From the NCBI GenBank assembly GCA_902796095.1, contig CADBNP010000036.1, positions 1 to 10,628 on the forward strand: a stretch of DNA of 10,628 nucleotides, given 5' to 3'. The position numbers were made by a program, and so were the translations under genes. Each line of letters begins with the position of its first letter. The stretch's first letter is position 1. The notes beneath the pieces are model-generated. The model was not told the origin of the DNA. It did not search any database and saw only the letters and a program-made list of their open reading frames with translations. The DNA is from an uncultured Aeromonadales bacterium. GTDB lineage: Bacteria > Pseudomonadota > Gammaproteobacteria > Enterobacterales > Succinivibrionaceae. Shown piece after piece: positions 5,844 to 10,628 of this stretch.

Positions 5844-8588
5844 CTACCTCTCCTGTTTCTTCAGCATCAGCACGGCAAGCGCAAGATAGGAAAAAATCAG
5901 CAGCAGAAGCATGCCATAGATATGGATAAAGCTTCCGAAGCCAAGCCCCTTGGTAAAGGTGCCGAGGCTTATCAGCTGAAACCAGCATCCCGGAAAGGTT
6001 TTGCTGATCAGCTGCTGGGACAGCTCCAGCGATGACGCCGGAAACATGAATCCTGAAAAATTGATGCTGGGAACTATGGAAAGAACCGCAGTTCCGAAAA
6101 CTGCCGCAATCTGAGAACGGACAAAGCAGGAGACAAGAAGTCCGAAGGACGAGGATGCGGTTATGGCCAGCAGCGCTCCGAGACAGAGTGCGCCGAAGGA
6201 TCCCCGGACAGGCACGTCAAGAATGAAAACCGCAAGAAAGCAGAGCTGAAGAAAACAGATAAAGGCAATAATGATATAGGGGATCTGCTTGCCTATGAGA
6301 TACTGGTATACCCTGGCCGGAGATGTATAGAGATTGGAAATTGTTCCCAGCTCCTTTTCCCTGACAACCCCGAGCGCAGTCATCATGCCAGGGAAAAGCA
6401 CCATGGCAATCATAATAAGACCCGGCGTTATGACATAGACGCTGTCAAAGCTTTCGTTATATTTGAACCGCGGTTCCACGGAATAGCCGATCCGCCCGGA
6501 AACTGACGGAAAAGAAGAAGTCTCCATTTCATGTCTCAGATACTGTTCCGTGATCCCTCCGGCATAGGACACGATATTGTTGCTGACGGACGGAAATACC
6601 GCATCTACATGAAACTGAACCTCCGGTTTACGGTGACGGAGCAGATCTCTGCCGAATCCCGGGGGAATTTCAATTACCAGTCTTACGGCATATCTGCTTA
6701 AAAGATATTCAGGATCAGTACTTCCCGACTCCGGCAGTTCCTTCAGAGTCAGATACGGAGATCCTGCGAATTCCTTTATGAATTTTCTGCTCTCATGAGT
6801 CTGATCCTGATCGATCACCATGAACGGCATGGTGGAAAGATCAAAGGAAATCCCGTGAACTGCCGTAAGTACAAGAATTACGGCACCGAAAAGAGCAAAA
6901 AAAATTCTGACCGGATCTCTTAGCAGCTCCTTCATTTCCCTCACGGCAAAGGTGTAGATTATAAAAAGACTGTAAAACAGTCCGCCGGATTTGTCACTGC
7001 CGCCTCTTTCCCTGCGGCCGGCAGCCTGAAGCTGATCTTCAGGAACCTCCTCCACCGCATCCTGCTGCTCCTCCAGGAAGGAAATAAAGGCCTTCTCAAG
7101 CGTATCCTCATTTTTCTCCCGTCTCAGATCCTCCGGTTTTCCGACTGCCAGAACCCTGCCGCGGTGCATAAGGGAAATGCGGTCACAGCGGGCCGCCTCA
7201 TTCATAAAATGCGTTGAAACGAAAATCGTGACTCTGTCTTCACGGCTGAGTCTGATGAGATAGTCCCAGAACATGTCACGGGCTGCAGGATCAACACCGC
7301 TGGTCGGTTCGTCCAGGATCAGGATTTCCGGATTGTGAAGACACGCGGCGGCAAGCTGCAGACGCTGGCGCACGCCGAGAGAAAGCGCGGATGGATATTC
7401 GCGGGCCACCGCAGTAAGTTCAAACCTGTCCATTGCCTCTCTGATGATGCGTCCCTGACTGCTGATGGGAATGCTGTACAGCTGGGCATGAAGTCTGAGA
7501 TTTGCTCTGACCGTAAGTTCCTCGTAAAGGGAAAAGGCCTGGGACATGTAGCCTACCCGCATGCGGACTGAAATATCTCCGCTTTCCACCGGACTGCCCA
7601 TGATTCTGGCAGTTCCGGAGGACGGCTCAAGAAGACCGGTGAGCATCTTCATGGTTGTGGATTTACCGCAGCCGTTGGAGCCGAGGAAGCCGAAAATTTC
7701 TCCACGGGCTATACGAAAGCTTACATTGTCAACGGCGGTAAATTTACCGAAGTTTTTGGAAAGATTTTCCGCCTCGATGACTGGCGGCTGATTTTCCTCG
7801 GGAACAAAAGGGGGAATAACAAAACCTTCAACCTTTCCCCTCTTCTTCTCCGGAAGAATTTTAAGATAAGCCTCCTCAAGACACCTGCTTCCGGTCTCCC
7901 TCACAAGTTCCGAAGTCTGAGCATGAGCCAGGATTCTGCCGTCATCCATGACAACAGTATTCTCAAAACCCTCTGCCTCGTCTATATAGGCTGTGGAAAC
8001 GACTACGGTCATGTCAGGATCCTCGTTCCTCATGATCCGGAGAAGATTCCAGAACTGGCGGCGTGAAAGCGGATCCACGCCGGTAGTCGGCTCATCCAGG
8101 ATCAGCAGCTCCGGACTGTGCACCAGGGCACAGCAAAGACTGAGCTTCTGCTTCATGCCGCCTGAAAGTTTGCCCGCGGCCCGTTCAGCAAAGGGCGTAA
8201 GAGAGGTGGCGGCTAGAAGGATACTCATCCTCTGCTCTCTCTGTCTGCGGCTGAGTCCGAAAAGACGCGCATGAAATTCAAGATTCTCCAGCACACTGAG
8301 AGTCGGATAAAGATTTCTGCCCAGACCCTGGGGCATGATGGCCACGGCATGGGAAAGGCTGTATCTGCAGGCAGCTTTTGAAATATCCTGATCAAGAGTG
8401 AGAACAGTACCCTGCTGCAGTATTTTTATTCCGGCAATCAGGGACAGAAGCGTTGATTTTCCTGTGCCGTCGGCTCCTACAATACCGGTTGACGTACCTC
8501 TTCTGATTTTAAGATCAACCCCCCTGAGCGCTTCAAGAGTTCCGTATCTGTGAATGACGCCGGATGTTTCAACCGCATAGTCTGACAT
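5844..8588 (-). CDS. rbbA: RbbA-type fused ABC protein: two ATPase domains plus ABC-2 permease
   Basis: 914 residues, matching E. coli RbbA (about 911) in length, domain order and many motifs. ATPase domain 1 (about 1-245): Walker A GADGTGKST (38-46), Q-loop MPQG (85-88), signature LSGGM (141-145), Walker B LLILDEP (161-167), but Ala200 in place of the switch His. A linker with VIPP (257-260) follows. ATPase domain 2 (about 268-505): Walker A GSNGCGKST (303-311), signature position LSLGV (402-406), Walker B ILILDEP (422-428), switch His460. After a charged linker (about 505-535) comes an ABC-2 permease half: a helix near 561-581, a periplasmic domain to about 715, then five helices with coupling motif VREKELGT (742-749). 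E. coli RbbA was first described as a ribosome-bound ATPase; the operon context here argues for export with YhiI, YhhJ and the outer-membrane channel. A GGGGGA ribosome binding site precedes the ATG. Confidence 0.95.
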   Translation of the reverse strand: MSDYAVETSGVIHRYGTLEALRGVDLKIRRGTSTGIVGADGTGKSTLLSLIAGIKILQQGTVLTLDQDISKAACRYSLSHAVAIMPQGLGRNLYPTLSVLENLEFHARLFGLSRRQREQRMSILLAATSLTPFAERAAGKLSGGMKQKLSLCCALVHSPELLILDEPTTGVDPLSRRQFWNLLRIMRNEDPDMTVVVSTAYIDEAEGFENTVVMDDGRILAHAQTSELVRETGSRCLEEAYLKILPEKKRGKVEGFVIPPFVPEENQPPVIEAENLSKNFGKFTAVDNVSFRIARGEIFGFLGSNGCGKSTTMKMLTGLLEPSSGTARIMGSPVESGDISVRMRVGYMSQAFSLYEELTVRANLRLHAQLYSIPISSQGRIIREAMDRFELTAVAREYPSALSLGVRQRLQLAAACLHNPEILILDEPTSGVDPAARDMFWDYLIRLSREDRVTIFVSTHFMNEAARCDRISLMHRGRVLAVGKPEDLRREKNEDTLEKAFISFLEEQQDAVEEVPEDQLQAAGRRERGGSDKSGGLFYSLFIIYTFAVREMKELLRDPVRIFFALFGAVILVLTAVHGISFDLSTMPFMVIDQDQTHESRKFIKEFAGSPYLTLKELPESGSTDPEYLLSRYAVRLVIEIPPGFGRDLLRHRKPEVQFHVDAVFPSVSNNIVSYAGGITEQYLRHEMETSSFPSVSGRIGYSVEPRFKYNESFDSVYVITPGLIMIAMVLFPGMMTALGVVREKELGTISNLYTSPARVYQYLIGKQIPYIIIAFICFLQLCFLAVFILDVPVRGSFGALCLGALLAITASSSFGLLVSCFVRSQIAAVFGTAVLSIVPSINFSGFMFPASSLELSQQLISKTFPGCWFQLISLGTFTKGLGFGSFIHIYGMLLLLIFSYLALAVLMLKKQER

Positions 8589-8621
8589 GTCTGTCCCCCG
8601 CTTTGCCGCCTGTAAACTGCA

Positions 8622-9647
8622 CTAATGACGATCCGGCATTTTTACGGCAAGAGTTGCAGGCCAGGCGGCATTCGGATCAAAGCGTACATACCCCAGCGCC
8701 GGCATTCCGCCATTGAACAGTCTCGCATGCTTCTTCAGAAGTTCCGGACTGATCCTCAGCGTCACCTTGAACATCAGCTTGGCTCTCTCCTCTGCCGTCT
8801 CAACAAATTTAGGAGTGAACTGGGCATCAGTGGCGATAAAACTGATTTTTGCCGGAATGACTGCATCAAGCCCGTCAATAACAATCCTGGCTTCATCTCC
8901 GACACTTAAATTAGAAACCTTCTGAGACGGGACAAACAGATCAAGAGTAAGATCCAGCGGATCAAGAAGTGCGGCTACTCTGCCACCGGATGCTATTACA
9001 CTGCCCGGATCTGTCAGAGTATATTCCACGTACCCGTCAATCGGCGAAGTGATGACCATATCGCTGTCAGCGTCAAGTGCCATATCCAGCTGAGCCCTGT
9101 TCTGTTCAACAAGATGAGAATTTCTGTCCATATTCCACTTTGCCTCCTGACGGCTGCTCCGTGCTGTTTCTAGATTTGCTGTGTACTGGTTGAGAGCACT
9201 GATCCGGCGCTCAAGCTCCGTCTGGCCAATCAGGTTGTCCTTCCTCAGCTTTCTTGCGTTTTCCAGTTCTATTTTTGCCAGTCTCACCTTTTCGGAAAGA
9301 GCTTTAATTTCAGAATCTATCTTGGCAAGCTGCTCCCCCGATGCCATCAGGGCTGATTCCGAAGCAGCCAGGGAGGCCTTTGCATTATTTACTCTGCCCT
9401 TGGTCTGAGTATCCTTGAGGCGGGCTATGATCTGACCTTTTTTTACCGTGTCACCCTCCTGTACAAGATACTCCTCCACTCTTCCTGAATAAATTGATGC
9501 CACATCAATACGTTTAAGCTCGGTTCTGCCGTTTGATTCATAAATGCCGTAAAGATTGTCTGGCTGCTGAATTTCGCCCCTGAAATAAAGAAAAGCAACG
9601 GCAGCGGCGGCGGCCGCCAATACCAGAAACAAGGTGGTTAAACGCAT
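8622..9647 (-). CDS. yhiI: HlyD-type membrane fusion protein, YhiI-like
   Basis: Periplasmic adaptor that would link the ABC permeases to the outer-membrane channel. 341 residues (E. coli YhiI is about 355). Residues 1-22 form an Ala/Leu-rich membrane anchor without a lipobox Cys. The two halves of a biotinyl-lipoyl-like domain lie at about 45-80 (with VQEGDTVKKGQIIA, 62-75) and 195-230 (with ITSPIDGYV, 199-207). Between them is an alpha-helical coiled-coil hairpin (about 85-190). A beta-barrel region follows to about 320. AAGGAG is 8 bases before the ATG. It is the first gene of the operon, transcribed from the promoter at 9722-9751, and its stop is 33 bases before the RbbA start. Adaptor, permease and channel in a single operon strongly supports a tripartite pump. 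Family assignment is firm; the substrate cannot be read from sequence. Confidence 0.94.
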   Translation of the reverse strand: MRLTTLFLVLAAAAAAVAFLYFRGEIQQPDNLYGIYESNGRTELKRIDVASIYSGRVEEYLVQEGDTVKKGQIIARLKDTQTKGRVNNAKASLAASESALMASGEQLAKIDSEIKALSEKVRLAKIELENARKLRKDNLIGQTELERRISALNQYTANLETARSSRQEAKWNMDRNSHLVEQNRAQLDMALDADSDMVITSPIDGYVEYTLTDPGSVIASGGRVAALLDPLDLTLDLFVPSQKVSNLSVGDEARIVIDGLDAVIPAKISFIATDAQFTPKFVETAEERAKLMFKVTLRISPELLKKHARLFNGGMPALGYVRFDPNAAWPATLAVKMPDRH

Positions 9648-9694
9648 GGGGAAAGCTCCTTGTAACAGAGATTAGATGTTTTCGTAGAGCAGAA

Positions 9695-9720
9695 ATTATT
9701 GTTGCACTGGAAACAATAAT
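9695..9720. promoter_or_regulatory. Inverted repeat at the operon transcription start
   Basis: Perfect 9-base arms ATTATTGTT (9695-9703) and AACAATAAT (9712-9720) around an 8-base centre. It sits at and just after the predicted start point of the minus-strand transcript (about 9715). It could be a further regulator-binding site or, if the transcript starts a little upstream, a 5' hairpin. The arms differ in sequence from the two MarR-like sites, so a different protein would be expected. Confidence 0.45.
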
Positions 9721-9721
9721 C

Positions 9722-9751
9722 ATTGTATTTTAGAAATAGTTTACCTGTCAA
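9722..9751 (-). promoter_or_regulatory. Sigma70 promoter of the efflux operon
   Basis: On the minus strand a perfect -35 TTGACA (9746-9751) is followed after 18 bases by -10 TACAAT (9722-9727). The predicted start is near 9715, giving a leader of about 70 bases before the yhiI-like ATG. The -35 box lies inside the left operator (9739-9752), so a bound repressor would block polymerase. Confidence 0.75.
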
Positions 9752-9752
9752 C
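9739..9752. promoter_or_regulatory. Probable MarR-type operator 1
   Basis: GTTTACCTGTCAAC is an imperfect palindrome (5 of 7 pairs) that matches the second site GTTTACCGGTAAAG (9834-9847) at 11 of 14 positions. It covers the -35 element of the efflux promoter and the likely -35 of a rightward promoter. Two related palindromes between a MarR gene and its divergent target are the usual autoregulation plus operon repression layout; binding itself is inferred. Confidence 0.6.
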
Positions 9753-9767
9753 AATTTTTGTTATAAT
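9740..9767 (+). promoter_or_regulatory. Possible upstream promoter for the MarR gene
   Basis: A perfect -10 TATAAT (9762-9767) lies 16 bases after TTTACC (9740-9745), a 4 of 6 match to the -35 consensus. Its -35 falls within operator 1 and overlaps the opposing efflux -35, so both directions could be shut by one bound dimer. It is weaker than the promoter at 9794-9822. Confidence 0.4.
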
Positions 9768-9793
9768 CAAAATATCAGAAAAAGAAAGGGAAA

Positions 9794-9822
9794 TTGAAAA
9801 ATTTTTCTTAAGATTGTATACT
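9794..9822 (+). promoter_or_regulatory. Sigma70 promoter of the MarR gene
   Basis: TTGAAA (9794-9799), a 17-base spacer and TATACT (9817-9822) give a near-consensus promoter. Transcription would begin near 9829, only about 23 bases before the ATG. The palindromic operator 2 (9835-9846) then lies just after the start point, where a bound repressor would block initiation or early elongation. The spacer includes most of an AT palindrome GAAAAATTTTTC (9796-9807). Confidence 0.6.
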
Positions 9823-9834
9823 TTATTAAAATTG

Positions 9835-9846
9835 TTTACCGGTAAA
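9835..9846. promoter_or_regulatory. Probable MarR-type operator 2
   Basis: TTTACCGGTAAA is a perfect 12-base palindrome ending 5 bases before the MarR start codon and overlapping its weak ribosome binding region. It resembles operator 1. Its location suggests autorepression of the regulator gene. Confidence 0.65.
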
Positions 9847-9851
9847 GCAAA

Positions 9852-10328
9852 ATGCCAGTTATAACTCAGCCTTCAGATCCGATTTTCAATCAGATCATTG
9901 AAATACTGACCAAAATTAACAAAAACCACGATGTCATCAACGAGAAAATTAAGCGGGTTCTCAGCGACAGCGGTATTTCTGAATCAGTCGATCTCACAAT
10001 CCACGAGCGCCGCACCATACGGTACATCGGAGAGCACAAAATATCGAATGCAACGTCTGTTGCCAGCGGTCTGGGGATCACCAGGGGCGGAATGTCCAAA
10101 ATCTGCAGTCGCCTGATCAGTAAAAAACTGGTTACGGCAAGCCAGATGGAGGGAAACAAAAAGGAAATATTCTACCGCCTGACAGGTGTTGGCAATCAGA
10201 TTTATGATGCTCTGATGGAATACCATCGCAATACCGAGAACAAATGCAGGGAAATAATAGACAGCTACTCGAAGGAACAGCAGACACTCCTGCTGGAATT
10301 TCTCGGAAAAATTTCAACTCTGATTTAG
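9852..10328 (+). CDS. MarR-family transcriptional regulator
   Basis: 158-residue winged-helix protein, the usual MarR length. An N-terminal dimerisation helix (about 10-38) is followed by the DNA-binding domain: helix NATSVASGLG (66-75), recognition helix RGGMSKICSRLISKK (78-92), then a beta wing around MEGNKKEIFYRLT (99-111), and C-terminal helices (114-156) that complete the dimer interface. The wing has the NKKE form instead of the more common DRRD form. Transcribed divergently from the efflux operon across a region with two matching palindromes, so it is very likely the operon's repressor and its own autorepressor, released by a small-molecule ligand, possibly a pump substrate. Only a weak GGTAAAG precedes the ATG and it lies within operator 2, suggesting low expression. 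Cys85 in the recognition helix could in principle make it redox-sensitive; that is only inference. Confidence 0.92.
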   Translation: MPVITQPSDPIFNQIIEILTKINKNHDVINEKIKRVLSDSGISESVDLTIHERRTIRYIGEHKISNATSVASGLGITRGGMSKICSRLISKKLVTASQMEGNKKEIFYRLTGVGNQIYDALMEYHRNTENKCREIIDSYSKEQQTLLLEFLGKISTLI

Positions 10329-10628
10329 AACAAGTTAAACCGTGCAATTTAAACCTTTCTTTCAGTCCTGATGAAACAAAACAGCAGATCAAAAGTTTCA
10401 GATAAATTCAGATCGTCTGGTAATTTTATTTTGGAACATGGGGAATCCAGACTAAGTTTTGTAATTCAGACTTTCAGCAAATCCGACATTCGCTGTATCC
10501 GTTCATATGTATCCTCTGTTCTGCATATTCATAATAATGCTCTTCTTAATAAAACTCTGGGAGCATAATCTGTCCCGAACACAGTTTGTGATCCAGATAT
10601 AATAATTTTTGTCATAAATGTAAAGCAA
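10329..10628. other. AT-rich right flank, no supported gene
   Basis: 300 bases after the MarR stop codon. The only frame of note (10371-10568, plus, 65 codons) lacks a ribosome binding site and shows no recognisable protein features. There is no GC-rich stem with a T run that would serve as the MarR terminator. A perfect TATAAT (10598-10603) has no acceptable -35 at 16-18 bases, so it is not called a promoter; it could belong to a gene beyond the right edge. Confidence 0.5.

Noticed and set aside
5381..5929. 182-codon plus-strand frame opposite the YhhJ/RbbA junction
   Set aside because: Antisense shadow of two well-supported transporter genes, with no ribosome binding site and no family resemblance.
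10371..10568. 65-codon plus-strand frame after the MarR gene
   Set aside because: No Shine-Dalgarno sequence, no domain or membrane signal, and a length expected by chance in AT-rich DNA.
10598..10603. Perfect TATAAT near the right edge as a promoter
   Set aside because: No acceptable -35 hexamer at 16-18 bases and no extended -10 motif; single hexamers are expected by chance in AT-rich DNA.

Overview
The window looks like a chromosomal segment of a Gram-negative proteobacterium. It carries an outer-membrane lipoprotein efflux channel, a periplasmic adaptor and an RbbA-type ABC protein. The three-gene core matches the Escherichia coli yhiI-rbbA-yhhJ arrangement, so a gammaproteobacterium or close relative is the best guess; the exact taxon cannot be fixed from this sequence. 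Intergenic DNA is clearly AT-richer than the genes. No tRNA, rRNA, CRISPR array, insertion sequence or phage gene was seen.

Right part (about 3.2-10.3 kb): a drug-efflux-like operon and its probable regulator. Reading leftward on the minus strand from about 9.7 kb, the order is a YhiI/HlyD-type membrane fusion protein, an RbbA-type protein (two ATPase domains fused to an ABC-2 permease), a second ABC-2 permease (YhhJ) and a NodT/OprM-type outer-membrane lipoprotein channel. The genes are 1-33 bases apart, so they are very likely cotranscribed. Together they would form a complete pump: adaptor, ATPase/permease pair and dedicated outer-membrane exit duct. A MarR-family repressor gene reads rightward from the same 204-base intergenic region. 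That region contains good sigma70 promoters in both directions and two related palindromic sites placed like MarR operators.

Left part (1-3.03 kb): three minus-strand genes. In order of transcription they are a YgjP/DUF45 zinc metallopeptidase, a PP2C-type protein phosphatase with an N-terminal extension, and the start of a membrane-anchored protein of unknown function that runs off the left edge. The metallopeptidase/phosphatase junction is the oddest part of the window. The stop codon of the first gene lies in a hairpin that also carries a very strong ribosome binding site. That site feeds an ATG whose reading frame is not the phosphatase frame. A 20-base direct repeat with 28-base period lies just before the phosphatase frame opens, and loss of one unit would fuse the two frames. 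This could be a contingency (phase-variable) switch, a frameshifted gene, or coincidence.

The last 300 bases at the right edge and the 311-752 interval hold no gene I can support.
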